A stretch of 64,000 bases of DNA from contig NZ_JAAGLT010000003.1 in the NCBI RefSeq assembly GCF_010548275.1, positions 1 through 64,000 of the forward strand, written 5' to 3'. The stretch is from Streptomyces sp. SID12488. GTDB lineage: Bacteria > Actinomycetota > Actinomycetes > Streptomycetales > Streptomycetaceae. The notes below the pieces were generated by a model, which did no database searches, was not told where the DNA came from, and saw only the letters and a list, made by a program, of their open reading frames with translations. The position numbers were made by a program, and so were the translations under genes. Shown here piece by piece: positions 29,001-36,698 of the stretch (its first letter is position 1; every line of letters begins with the position of its first letter).

Positions 29001-31011
29001 CGGGTACGACCACAAGGGCATGGGCATCACCGCGCGCGGCGCCTGGGAGTCCGTCAAGCGGCACTTCCGCGAGCTGGGCGTCGACACCCAGAGCGAGGAC
29101 TTCACCGTCGTCGGTGTCGGTGACATGAGCGGTGACGTGTTCGGCAACGGCATGCTGCTGAGCGAGCACATCCGTCTTGTCGCCGCCTTCGACCACCGGC
29201 ACATCTTCATCGACCCGAAGCCCGACGCGGCCACCTCGTACGCCGAGCGGCGGCGCCTGTTCGAGCTGCCGAGGTCCAGCTGGGCGGATTACGACAGCCA
29301 GTTGATCTCCGCCGGGGGCGGCATCTTCCCCCGTTCCGCCAAGGCCATTCCGGTCAACTCGCACATCCGCGAGGCGCTCGGCATCGAGGCCAAGGTCGCC
29401 AAGATGACACCGGCCGACCTGATGAAGGCGATCCTCCAGGCGCCGGTCGACCTGCTGTGGAACGGCGGCATCGGCACCTACGTCAAGGCGAGTACGGAGT
29501 CGCACGCCGACGTCGGTGACAAGGCCAACGACGCCATCCGCGTCGACGGCGCCGACCTGCGCGTCCAAGTCGTCGGCGAGGGCGGCAACCTCGGGCTCAC
29601 CCAGCTCGGGCGGATCGAGTTCGCACAGGTCGGCGGGAAGATCAACACCGACGCCATCGACAACAGCGCGGGCGTGGACACCTCCGACCACGAGGTGAAC
29701 ATCAAGATCCTGCTCAACTCCCTTGTCGTGGAAGGCGACATGACCGTCAAGCAGCGCAACAAGCTGCTCGCCCAGATGACCGACGAGGTCGGCACGCTCG
29801 TCCTGCGCAACAACTACGCGCAGAACACGGCCATCGCCAACGCCCTCGCCCAGTCCAAGGACATGCTCCACGCCCAGCAGCGCTTCATGCGTCACCTGGT
29901 CCGGGAAGGGCACCTGGACCGGGCGCTCGAGTTCCTCCCGACCGACCGGCAGATCCGCGAACGCCTCAGCGGCGGCCAGGGGTTGACCGGTCCGGAGACG
30001 GCCGTGCTCCTCGCGTACACGAAGATCACGGTCGCCGACGAGCTGTTGAAGACCTCGCTGCCCGAAGACCCTTACCTGCGCCGCCTGTTGGACGCCTACT
30101 TCCCGAGCGCGCTGCGCAAGAAGTTCCCCGAGCAGATCGAGGGGCACGCGCTGCGCCGCGAGATCATCACGACGGTCCTGGTCAACGACACGGTCAACGC
30201 GGGCGGTACGAGCTTCCTGCACCGGCTGCGCGAGGAGACCGGCGCCTCGCTGGAGGAGGTGGTGCGGGCCCAGACCGCGGCTCGCGCGATCTTCAACTCG
30301 GCCGCGGTGTGGGACGGGGTCGAGGCGCTCGACAACACCGTCGAGGCCGCCGTCCAGACCCGGATCCGCCTCCACTCGCGGCGACTTGTCGAGCGCGGCA
30401 CACGCTGGCTGCTCAACAACAGGCCGCAGCCGGTACAACTCACGGAGACCGTCGAGTTCTTCGGCGAGCGGGTCGGTCAGGTCTGGTCCCAGCTGGCCAG
30501 GTTGCTGAGCGGCGCGGATCTGGAGTGGTACCAGAAGATCTACGACGAGCTGACGGGCGCCGGCGTCCCCGACGAACTCGCCACCCGGGTCGCGGGCTTC
30601 TCGTCCGCCTTCCCGACGCTGGACATCGTCTCGGTCGCCGACCGGATGGGCCGTGACCCGATGGATGTCGCCGAGGTCTACTACGACCTCGCCGACCGCC
30701 TCCACATCACCCAGCTCATGGACCGCATCATCGAGCTGCCGCGCGCCGACCGCTGGCAGTCCATGGCCCGCGCGTCCATCCGCGAGGACCTGTACGCGGC
30801 CCACGCGTCCCTCACGGCGGACGTCCTCGCGGTCGGCAACGGCTCGTCGACGCCCGAGCAGCGCTTCAAGGCGTGGGAGGAGAAGAACACCGCGCTCCTG
30901 GGCCGGGCTCGGACGACCCTGGACGAGATCCAGAGCTCGGACGACTTCGACCTGGCGAACCTGTCGGTCGCGATGCGGACCATGCGGACGCTGCTGCGGA
31001 GTCACTCGTAG
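26038..31011 (+). CDS. NAD-specific glutamate dehydrogenase, 180-kDa class
   Basis: 1657 aa. Matches the large NAD-GDH class first described in Streptomyces clavuligerus, with long N- and C-terminal extensions around a central GDH catalytic core. Core signatures are GGLRWSDRREDFRTEILGL (from residue 856), catalytic-region Lys891 in PVGAKGGFV, and the NAD domain with GVGDMSGDVFGNG and GEGGNLGLTQLGR. It deaminates glutamate to 2-oxoglutarate and ammonia, mainly catabolic. The N-terminal extension contains ACT-like regulatory sequence. ATG 26038 follows aggag-like sequence and gives the conserved MQTKLDEAKAELL start. Monocistronic, with a strong terminator at 31034. Confidence 0.97.
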   Translation: MQTKLDEAKAELLERAARVAENSPVGGYLPTGTTRATAPGGDPGTPDHDTVLAFLQRYYLHTAQEDLVGRDPVDVFGAAFSHYRLGETRPQGTASVRVHTPTVEQNAWTSSHSVVEVVTDDMPFLVDSVTNELSRQNRGIHLVIHPQFVVRRDLTGRLIEVLPDRATGSATAGGAELPHDAHVESWIHVEIDRETDRADLKQITNDLLRVLSDTREAVEDWEKMRDAALRIAEELPKEPTADDLVDQDVEEARELLRWLARDHFTFLGYREYELRGDDSLGAVPGTGLGILRADPHHSEDEGHPVSPSFERLPADARAKAREHKLLVLTKANSRATVHRPSYLDYVGVKKFDENGEVVGERRFLGLFSSAAYTESVRRVPVVRRKVEEVLRAAGFSPDSHDGRDLLQIMETYPRDEIFQTPPDELRAIVTSVLYLQERRRLRLYLRQDEYGRYYSALVYLPRDRYTTGVRLRIIDILKEELGGTSVDFTAWNTESILSRLHFVVRVPQGTELPQLSDQDKERIEARLVEAARSWADGFGEALNAECGEERAAELLRRYGNAFPEGYKADHTPRAAVADLVHLEKLGVGTNFALSLYEPVGAAPGERRFKIYRTGESVSLSSVLPVLNRLGVEVIDERPYELRCSDRTTAWIYDFGLRLPKSLSSGGDYLGDDGRERFQEAFSATWTGQAENDGFNALVLSAGLDWRQALVLRAYAKYLRQAGSTFSQDYMEDTLRNNVHTTRLLVSLFEARMSPDRQRAGVELTDALLEELDAALDQVASLDEDRILRSFLTVIKATLRTNFYQESAGGKPHDYVSMKFDPQAIPDLPAPRPAYEIWVYSPKVEGVHLRFGKVARGGLRWSDRREDFRTEILGLVKAQMVKNTVIVPVGAKGGFVAKQLPDPAVDRDAWLAEGVRSYKTFISALLDITDNLVAGEVVPPADVVRHDEDDTYLVVAADKGTATFSDIANEVAQAYNFWLGDAFASGGSAGYDHKGMGITARGAWESVKRHFRELGVDTQSEDFTVVGVGDMSGDVFGNGMLLSEHIRLVAAFDHRHIFIDPKPDAATSYAERRRLFELPRSSWADYDSQLISAGGGIFPRSAKAIPVNSHIREALGIEAKVAKMTPADLMKAILQAPVDLLWNGGIGTYVKASTESHADVGDKANDAIRVDGADLRVQVVGEGGNLGLTQLGRIEFAQVGGKINTDAIDNSAGVDTSDHEVNIKILLNSLVVEGDMTVKQRNKLLAQMTDEVGTLVLRNNYAQNTAIANALAQSKDMLHAQQRFMRHLVREGHLDRALEFLPTDRQIRERLSGGQGLTGPETAVLLAYTKITVADELLKTSLPEDPYLRRLLDAYFPSALRKKFPEQIEGHALRREIITTVLVNDTVNAGGTSFLHRLREETGASLEEVVRAQTAARAIFNSAAVWDGVEALDNTVEAAVQTRIRLHSRRLVERGTRWLLNNRPQPVQLTETVEFFGERVGQVWSQLARLLSGADLEWYQKIYDELTGAGVPDELATRVAGFSSAFPTLDIVSVADRMGRDPMDVAEVYYDLADRLHITQLMDRIIELPRADRWQSMARASIREDLYAAHASLTADVLAVGNGSSTPEQRFKAWEEKNTALLGRARTTLDEIQSSDDFDLANLSVAMRTMRTLLRSHS

Positions 31012-31033
31012 GCGGTAAGCGGTACGCGCGCAA

Positions 31034-31080
31034 CAGGGGCGCCCCGAGCCATGACGGCTCGGGGCGCCCCTGGTTTTCTT
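31034..31080 (+). terminator. intrinsic terminator after NAD-GDH
   Basis: Perfect 17-bp stem (31034-31050 / 31056-31072), loop atgac, followed by gttttctt. One of the few hairpins in the window with a real T-tract. Confidence 0.93.
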
Positions 31081-31156
31081 GACAACTGTTAGAGAAAAGC
31101 AGACGGGGAATTTACCCTTTCCTGCTAGCCGGGACGCCTCGGATAAAGTCGCGGGC

Positions 31157-31600
31157 GTGAGTGTGAATGTCTCCGAGGACCGGCTGTCCGTTCCTGCCCG
31201 ACCGGTGCGGCGCGTAATCCTTGAAGCGGTGAAATTCGGAGCCGTCGGCGGCAGCGGTGTCCTGGTGAACTTCCTGTTCTTCAACCTGCTGCTGCACGGC
31301 TTCGGTTGGCGGGCGATGACGGCCACCGTCCTCGCCAGCCTCATCGCCATGGGCACGAACTTCCTGGGCTTCCGCTATTTCACGTACCGGGACAGGGCCT
31401 CACGTACCAGGCAGCAGATCGCGCTGTTCTTCGTGTTCAGCGCGATCGGCATCGCGATGGAAAGCGGCTTGTTCTACATCGGTTATCACGGTCTGGGATT
31501 GCACGGGCCCGTCGAGTCGAATGAGGTGAAGGGCGTCTCGATCGTGCTCGCATCGGCGTTCCGCTTCCTCGTCTACCGGACCTGGGTGTTCCGGCACTGA
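31157..31600 (+). CDS. GtrA-like membrane protein
   Basis: 147 aa from GTG 31157. Four predicted membrane segments: KFGAVGGSGVLVNFLFFNLL, ATVLASLIAMGTNFLGFRYF, ALFFVFSAIGIAMESGLFYI and VSIVLASAFRFLVYRTWVF. The C-terminal FRFLVYRTWVF is the GtrA signature. GtrA proteins are thought to flip undecaprenyl-linked sugars for surface polysaccharide modification. An in-frame TTG at 31079 would add 26 residues but overlaps the terminator T-tract, so I prefer the GTG. It is followed by a polysaccharide-type ABC exporter on the other strand, supporting an envelope glycan role. Confidence 0.88.
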   Translation: MSVNVSEDRLSVPARPVRRVILEAVKFGAVGGSGVLVNFLFFNLLLHGFGWRAMTATVLASLIAMGTNFLGFRYFTYRDRASRTRQQIALFFVFSAIGIAMESGLFYIGYHGLGLHGPVESNEVKGVSIVLASAFRFLVYRTWVFRH

Positions 31601-31654
31601 GCGCTCGCGGGAAGCACGGTGACGAACCTGCGGGCCGGTGGGGGCTGGTCGCTC

Positions 31655-31750
31655 CCCCACTCTCGGCTTCGCTCGACCGGGGGGACCCCCATCGCGGCGC
31701 AGCCGCAGATCGACACAGCCCCGCGCCCCTTTCGGGGCGCGGTGGCACGC
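31655..31750 (-). repeat. intergenic repeat, family B-like element
   Basis: Between the convergent gtrA-like and ABC ATPase genes. It contains ctctcggcttcgctcgaccg followed by ggggacccccat, and a gcgccccgaaaggggcgcgg segment read on the minus strand. The latter resembles the element at 40618-40735. Both sequences belong to common Streptomyces intergenic repeat types. Its hairpins may act as a bidirectional terminator. Confidence 0.55.
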
Positions 31751-31760
31751 CCGGCAGGCC

Positions 31761-32594
31761 CTATGCGGCCTGGGCGGGCTTGGCCGGGCGGTTGGTGAAG
31801 GCCTCGTACTCCTTCAGTACGTCGTCCGTCGGGCCGTCCATCCGGAGTTCGCCGCGTTCCAGCCACAGGACGCGGTCGCAGGTGTCGCGGATCGACTTGT
31901 TGTTGTGGCTGACCAGGAACACCGTGCCCGCGTGCTGGCGCAGCTCGCGGATGCGTTCCTCGGAGCGCATCTGGAACGAGCGGTCGCCGGTCGCCAGCGC
32001 CTCGTCGATCAGCAGCACGTCGTGGTCCTTGGCGGCGGCGATGGAGAAGCGCAGGCGGGCGCCCATGCCGGAGGAGTACGTCCGCATGGGGAGGGTGATG
32101 AAGTCGCCCTTCTCGTTGATCCCCGAGAAGTCGACGATGCCCTGGTAGCGCTCCTTGATCTGCTCCCGGGACATGCCCATCGCGAGACCGCCGAGATAGA
32201 CGTTCCGCTCGCCCGTCAGGTCGCCCATCAGGGCCGCGTTGACGCCGAGGAGGGAGGGCTGGCCGTCTGTGAAGATGCTGCCGTTCTCCACCGGCAGCAG
32301 TCCGGCGACCGCCTTGAGCAGTGTGGACTTGCCGGAGCCGTTGGTGCCGATCAGGCCGATGGCCTCGCCGCGGTAGGCGACGAAGGAGACGTTCTTGACG
32401 GCGTGCACCTTGCGTACACCGGCCGCCTTCTCGCTCTGCTTGCGCCGCATCATGCGGTTGAGGGCGGCGGTCGCGGTGCCGCGTCCGGCGCCCGTGCCGT
32501 TGACCCGGTAGACGATGTCGACGCCGTTGGCGACGACGGTGGGAATCTGCCCGTTCGGTGTCTCGTCCTGGATGTTGTTCGGGTTCTCAGCCAC
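31761..32594 (-). CDS. polysaccharide/teichoic-acid ABC exporter, ATPase (TagH/Wzt-like)
   Basis: 277 aa. Walker A is GTNGSGKS (83-90), the ABC signature is the divergent YSSGMGARLRFS typical of O-antigen and teichoic acid exporters, and Walker B is DVLLIDEALATGD. The H-loop lies in VFLVSHN. It energises export of a lipid-linked glycopolymer by the adjacent permease. No C-terminal carbohydrate-binding extension is present, unlike long Wzt proteins. It starts at GTG 32594, overlapping the permease stop by 8 bp (32587-32594), so the two are coupled. Confidence 0.9.
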   Translation of the reverse strand: MAENPNNIQDETPNGQIPTVVANGVDIVYRVNGTGAGRGTATAALNRMMRRKQSEKAAGVRKVHAVKNVSFVAYRGEAIGLIGTNGSGKSTLLKAVAGLLPVENGSIFTDGQPSLLGVNAALMGDLTGERNVYLGGLAMGMSREQIKERYQGIVDFSGINEKGDFITLPMRTYSSGMGARLRFSIAAAKDHDVLLIDEALATGDRSFQMRSEERIRELRQHAGTVFLVSHNNKSIRDTCDRVLWLERGELRMDGPTDDVLKEYEAFTNRPAKPAQAA

Positions 32595-33519
32595 GGCCGT
32601 ACGTCTCCTCAGCCTTCCAGAAGTAGATGAAGCCGCCGACGCCCGCGAGCAGCGCCCAGCCCGTCGCGACCGCCCAGACGTGCGGCGGCAACGAGCTGGA
32701 GTGGTAGCTGTCGATCAGGGCGAAGCGCATCAGGTCGATGTAGATCGCCGCCGGGTTGTTCTTCAGCATCAGCGTCACCACGTGCGGCATGTGGTTCTTC
32801 GCGGACAGCTTGTCGAGGCTCCACATGACCCCGGACACGTACATCCAGGTGCGCAGCACGAACGGCATCAGCTGGGCGATGTCCGGAGTCGACGCGCCCA
32901 TCCGCGCCATGATCATCGACACGCCCGCGTTGAACACGAACTGGAGTGCCAGGGCGGGGATGACCAGCAGCCAGGACGCGGTGACGGGGATCCCGAAGCA
33001 GAGCAGGATCACGATCAGCGCGGCCATCGAGAACAGCAGCTGCTGGAGCTGCTGGATGCAGAAGGAGATCGGCAGGGCCGCGCGCGGGAAGTGCAGGGCC
33101 CGGACGAGGCCGAGGTTGCCGGCGATCGCGCGGGTGCCCGCCATGATCGAGCTCTGCGTGAACGTCCAGATGAACACGCCCGTGACAAGGAACGGGATGT
33201 AGTCCGGCACCCCGTGCTTGGTGCCCAGCAGGACGCCGAAGATGAAGTAGTAGACCGCCGCGTTGAGCAGTGGGGTCATCACCTGCCAGATCTGGCCGAG
33301 CTTTGCCTGGCTGTACTGGGCGGTGAGCTTGGCGGTGGCGAACGCGGTGATGAAGTGGCGCCGCGCCCACAGCTGGCTGACATAGGTGCGCAGGGTGGGG
33401 CGGGCGCCGCTCACCGAGAGGCCGTACCGGACGGCGAGCGCCGTGAGGTCGTCGCCGGCCTGCGTGACCTGCCAGGGGGTTGGCGTGGACTGGGGCGGCG
33501 TGTCGAGGGCCTGGCTCAC
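32587..33519 (-). CDS. polysaccharide/teichoic-acid ABC exporter, permease (TagG/Wzm-like)
   Basis: 310 aa. ABC-2 type permease: a cytoplasmic N terminus of ~65 residues, YSQAKLGQIWQVMTPLLNAA at the coupling region, then about six membrane segments (for example VYYFIFGVLLGT, LLFSMAALIVILLCFGIPV, LLVIPALALQFVFNAGVS). The FPRAALPISFCIQQ stretch is typical of TagG/RfbA permeases. It starts at GTG 33519. It forms a two-gene operon with the ATPase and is divergent from a TetR regulator across ~200 bp. Confidence 0.9.
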   Translation of the reverse strand: MSQALDTPPQSTPTPWQVTQAGDDLTALAVRYGLSVSGARPTLRTYVSQLWARRHFITAFATAKLTAQYSQAKLGQIWQVMTPLLNAAVYYFIFGVLLGTKHGVPDYIPFLVTGVFIWTFTQSSIMAGTRAIAGNLGLVRALHFPRAALPISFCIQQLQQLLFSMAALIVILLCFGIPVTASWLLVIPALALQFVFNAGVSMIMARMGASTPDIAQLMPFVLRTWMYVSGVMWSLDKLSAKNHMPHVVTLMLKNNPAAIYIDLMRFALIDSYHSSSLPPHVWAVATGWALLAGVGGFIYFWKAEETYGRG

Positions 33520-33636
33520 ATCCGCTGCTTTCGCTCGGGGGGAAGGGGGTGCGCGAACGGTTCCCGTTTCAGGCGTCCCCCGCCGGTTCCTTGGGTTCCT
33601 TACGCGATTCTTGCCATACTCTTACGTCGGGACGGG

Positions 33637-33701
33637 ACCGTATCGTCGTGACGGGAGCGTATTCCGATTCGGCGTCGGAACGCAACCGTTTCGTCGTCAC
33701 G
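33637..33701 (+). promoter_or_regulatory. candidate TetR operator region
   Basis: An imperfect 17-bp direct repeat (15 of 17 identical) at 33637-33653 and 33685-33701, 48 bp apart. Between them lies an inverted repeat ttccga (33662-33667) / tcggaa (33675-33680). All are in the divergent region just upstream of the TetR gene, so autoregulation and control of the ABC exporter are plausible but inferred. Confidence 0.45.
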
Positions 33702-33718
33702 CCTCTATGCTGGTCCGT

Positions 33719-34354
33719 ATGACGACGAACACCGACGAGCCCGGGACCGCGCCGGCACGGACCCGCCGCCGGGCCCCCGCCGGAGCCGCCGTACTGCGGG
33801 AGGACGTGACGGAGGCCATCCGGGCGGCTGTGTTCGAGGAGCTCGCGTCCACCGGATACGCCCGGATGTCCATCGAGGGCATCGCGCGCCGGGCCGGCGT
33901 CGGCAAGACGGCGGTGTACCGGCGCTGGCGTTCGAAACTGCACCTGGTGCTCGACCTGGTCTCGGCGATCGCGGTGCAGGGGCTGCCCGCGCCGGACACG
34001 GGCACGCTGGAGGGCGACCTGCGGCTGCTGTACGAGCTGACGTCCCGCGCGCTGCGCCACCCGGTGGCCTCGCAGGTCATCCCCGACCTCCAGGCGGAGG
34101 CAGCCCGCAACCCGGAGATCGCCGACGCCATGCAGAAGGCGCTGCGGGAGGGGCAGGAAGGCGTCGCGAGCGGGATCGTCGCGGCGGCGGAGGGGCGGGG
34201 AGAGGTCCGCTCGGGCATCGACCCCGACCTGGCCCTCGACCTGATCTCGGGGCCGCTCTACTGGCGCTCGGTCGTGATCCGGAACCCGAAGCTGCCGAAG
34301 GGGTATCTGGCGTCTCTGGCCCGGGCGACCACGGCGGCGCTGAAGGCGCTGTAG
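33719..34354 (+). CDS. TetR/AcrR-family transcriptional regulator
   Basis: 211 aa. The N-terminal HTH (about residues 30-70) reads YARMSIEGIARRAGVGKTAV followed by YRRWRSK, the classic TetR pattern. The C-terminal ligand domain resembles the TetR_C_16 type. The effector is unknown. Start ATG 33719 is preferred over the ATG at 33707, four codons upstream; both are possible. It is divergent from the exporter operon and ends 19 bp before a large palindromic terminator. Confidence 0.9.
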   Translation: MTTNTDEPGTAPARTRRRAPAGAAVLREDVTEAIRAAVFEELASTGYARMSIEGIARRAGVGKTAVYRRWRSKLHLVLDLVSAIAVQGLPAPDTGTLEGDLRLLYELTSRALRHPVASQVIPDLQAEAARNPEIADAMQKALREGQEGVASGIVAAAEGRGEVRSGIDPDLALDLISGPLYWRSVVIRNPKLPKGYLASLARATTAALKAL

Positions 34355-34372
34355 CGGGCCGATCCGTACGAC

Positions 34373-34418
34373 GGAACGGGGGCGGGCGGTGACCATGGTC
34401 ACCGCCCGCCCCCGTTCC
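34373..34418. terminator. 46-bp perfect palindrome between convergent genes
   Basis: 23-bp perfect arms (34373-34395 and 34396-34418) centred on ccatgg, between tetR and the convergent small membrane protein gene. As RNA it forms a very long hairpin from either strand, a bidirectional terminator. Confidence 0.85.
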
Positions 34419-34442
34419 CGGGCCTTTGTCGCCCGGTGATCG

Positions 34443-34631
34443 TCAGGCCTGCTGTCCCTGGCTCCGGCCCTTCAGCAGGGCCATCCCCGCGCCCAGCGAC
34501 ACGACTCCCATGCCCGCGCTGGTCGCGAGGCCCTGTGCGCCGTCCACCGCGAAGGGCGCCACCGCCGCGACGCTGAGGTTGAACAGGAACAGGAACCAGA
34601 GGACCGGACGGGACGAGAGCAGCGCCTTCAT
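34443..34631 (-). CDS. small two-helix membrane protein (62 aa)
   Basis: 62 aa starting MKALLSSRPVLWFLFLFNLS at ATG 34631, preceded by GGAAGGAAAA on the minus strand, a good ribosome binding site. It has two hydrophobic segments (residues about 10-27 and 35-53) and a polar tail KGRSQGQQA. I do not recognise the family. It is divergent from the histidine kinase gene, with a perfect palindrome (34757-34780) between them, so both may answer to the same regulator. Confidence 0.7.
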   Translation of the reverse strand: MKALLSSRPVLWFLFLFNLSVAAVAPFAVDGAQGLATSAGMGVVSLGAGMALLKGRSQGQQA

Positions 34632-34756
34632 GGGATTTTCCTTCCGAGGTGGGCAGCTCCTTCCGACCGGTGCGAGCCGAGTGGGGGAGCCGTGAACTTC
34701 CGAGATCAACGATCCCGGCATCCGCCCGCCGCCACGAGGGAGTGCTCTCCCGAACC

Positions 34757-34780
34757 GATGGTGTAGCCCGCTACACCATC
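34757..34780. promoter_or_regulatory. perfect palindromic operator upstream of the two-component genes
   Basis: Arms gatggtgtag (34757-34766) and ctacaccatc (34771-34780), spacer cccg. It is located 50 bp before the histidine kinase start and 126 bp before the divergent small membrane protein. The dyad length suits a dimeric LuxR-type response regulator such as the one at 36040, but the binder is inferred. Confidence 0.6.
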
Positions 34781-34829
34781 ACCCGGGAGCGGACTCTCCC
34801 GCGCTCCCGCCGACCCGTCGCCTAGCCTG

Positions 34830-35987
34830 ATGACCATGTGGAAGACACTGCGGCAGGCAGCGCGGGCCACGGTCCAGCTGGTCGCGGTCGCGATCCTGGC
34901 CTTCGGCTCGTACATATTCATCACCGTCCTGCTGATCACGGCCACCGTCTCGCTCGCGGTCGTCGGCATCGGGATGCTCCCCGAGACGGTTCTGCTCATC
35001 CGCCGGATCGCCGGCACCAAGCGGCGGATGGCGACCGAGTGGTCGGGCGCGGAGATCCCCGAGGCGTATCTGCCGATCGAGGGCCGGCTGAAGGAGAAGC
35101 TGCGCATCGTCGTCCGCGACCCCGGTACGCGCACCGACCTGCGCTGGATGCTCGCCCACTACGTGTACGGCGCCCTGCCGCTGCTGATGATCCCGCTCTG
35201 GCCGGTGGGCCTCGTCGTCGACGGTGTCTGGTGCGGGCTGTTGGGTCACGGGGCCGTCGTCCTCCCCCTGATCAGCAGGCTCGCCGACCTCGACGCCTCC
35301 TGGTCGGCCGCGCTGCTCAAGCCCTCGCCCAAGGCGCAGCTCGTAGAACGCGTCGAACAGCTGAAGGCGACCCGGGCGGACGCTGTCGCCGCGCACGGGG
35401 CCGAACTCCGGCGCATCGAACGGGATCTGCACGACGGCGCCCAGGCCCGCCTGGTCTCCCTGTCCATGCGGATCGGCCTCGCGAAACGGGCGTACGACCG
35501 TGACCCGGATGCCGCCCGCAAGCTGCTGGAGGACGCCCAGGACCAGGCCGAGGAGGCGCTGACCGAGCTGCGCAACGTGGTGCGCGGCATCCATCCGCCG
35601 ATCCTCACGGACCGGGGGCTGGTGGGTGCCGTACGGGCGTTGGCGTCGAGCAGCGGTCTGGAGGTGAGCGTGGTCGACGACGGGGTGGAGGACGGCGTAC
35701 GGGCGCCCGCGGCGGTGGAGGCCGCCGCGTACTTCGTGATCGCCGAGGCGCTGACCAACGCGGCGAAGTACAGCGGGTCGCCGACCGCCTGGGTCGAACT
35801 CGCCCGTGTACCAAGGGGGTTGAAGGTCCGGGTGGGCGACCAGGGCATGGGTGGCGCCGACGAGAAGGGTGGCACCGGACTGCTCGGGATGCGCCGCCGG
35901 GTGGCCGCGCTGGACGGAAGCGTGGATGTGTCGAGCCCGGTAGGTGGACCGACCTTGATCGAGGTGGAACTGCCCTGCGTATGGTGA
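34830..35987 (+). CDS. sensor histidine kinase (HisKA_3/NarX-like)
   Basis: 385 aa. An N-terminal sensor domain with about four membrane segments (for example VAVAILAFGSYIFITVLLI and YVYGALPLLMIPLWPVGLVV) precedes the HisKA_3 domain, with the phospho-accepting His in ERDLHDGAQARLVSLSMR. The HATPase domain has AEALTNAAKYS and GTGLLGMRRRV. The layout resembles actinobacterial kinases sensing membrane or envelope state. It starts at ATG 34830 (or 34836) and is followed 52 bp later by its response regulator. Signal unknown. Confidence 0.92.
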   Translation: MTMWKTLRQAARATVQLVAVAILAFGSYIFITVLLITATVSLAVVGIGMLPETVLLIRRIAGTKRRMATEWSGAEIPEAYLPIEGRLKEKLRIVVRDPGTRTDLRWMLAHYVYGALPLLMIPLWPVGLVVDGVWCGLLGHGAVVLPLISRLADLDASWSAALLKPSPKAQLVERVEQLKATRADAVAAHGAELRRIERDLHDGAQARLVSLSMRIGLAKRAYDRDPDAARKLLEDAQDQAEEALTELRNVVRGIHPPILTDRGLVGAVRALASSSGLEVSVVDDGVEDGVRAPAAVEAAAYFVIAEALTNAAKYSGSPTAWVELARVPRGLKVRVGDQGMGGADEKGGTGLLGMRRRVAALDGSVDVSSPVGGPTLIEVELPCVW

Positions 35988-36039
35988 GCGCGACCGCCGC
36001 TTGGCCGGTGGGCCGGCCCGGATCGAGAACAGGACCGTC

Positions 36040-36684
36040 ATGCGCGTAGTGATCGCCGAGGACAACGCCCTGCTGAGACAAGGGCTCGTCCTGCTGCTGA
36101 CGTCGGCCGGGCACGAGGTCCTGGCCGAGGTGGGCAGCGGCCCCGAGGTACTGCCGGCGCTCCTCGAACACCGTCCGGACGCCGCCGTGCTGGACGTCCG
36201 GATGCCCCCCGGTTTCCGCGACGAGGGTCTGCGCGCGGCGCTGGAGGCGCGGGAGCAGATCCCCGGCCTTCCGGTGCTGGTCCTCTCGCAGTACGTGGAG
36301 GAGTCGTACGCGGCGGAGCTGCTGGGCGGCGGCGCGAGCGGCGTCGGCTATCTCCTGAAGGACCGCATCGGCAGGGTCGACGAGTTCCTGGACGCCCTGG
36401 AGCGTGTCGCCGCCGGTGGTACGGCCCTCGACCCCGAGGTGGTCGCCGAACTCCTCGTCCGCCGCCGCGACTCCCCCCTCGACTCCCTCACCCCGCGTGA
36501 GCGCGAGGTCCTCAAACTGATGGCGGAGGGCCACGACAACACGATGATCGCCAAGACCCTGGTGGTCACGGACCGCTCGGTCAGCAAACACATCGGCAAC
36601 GTGTTCCTGAAGCTGGGCCTGCCCCCGACCGACAGCGGACACCGCCGGGTGCTGGCGGTACTGGCGTATCTGAACAACCAGTAG
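36040..36684 (+). CDS. LuxR-type response regulator
   Basis: 214 aa. The receiver domain has acidic E7 D8, phospho-acceptor Asp52 in AAVLDVRMPP and Lys in GYLLKDRIG. The C-terminal HTH has LTPREREVLKLMAEGHDNTM. It pairs with the HisKA_3 kinase immediately upstream. Start ATG 36040 gives the canonical MRVVIAEDNALLRQG. It is convergent with galE, only 14 bp apart, with no terminator visible between them. A likely target is the palindrome at 34757-34780. Confidence 0.93.
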   Translation: MRVVIAEDNALLRQGLVLLLTSAGHEVLAEVGSGPEVLPALLEHRPDAAVLDVRMPPGFRDEGLRAALEAREQIPGLPVLVLSQYVEESYAAELLGGGASGVGYLLKDRIGRVDEFLDALERVAAGGTALDPEVVAELLVRRRDSPLDSLTPREREVLKLMAEGHDNTMIAKTLVVTDRSVSKHIGNVFLKLGLPPTDSGHRRVLAVLAYLNNQ

Positions 36685-36698
36685 GAGCCAGTGACAGG

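Noticed and set aside
26122..31356. A 1744-codon open frame on the minus strand opposite the glutamate dehydrogenase gene, and a similar 888-codon frame opposite secA (17480-20146)
   Set aside because: Both are mirror frames created by strong GC bias at third positions; their translations show no family motifs, while the plus-strand proteins match well-known enzymes end to end.
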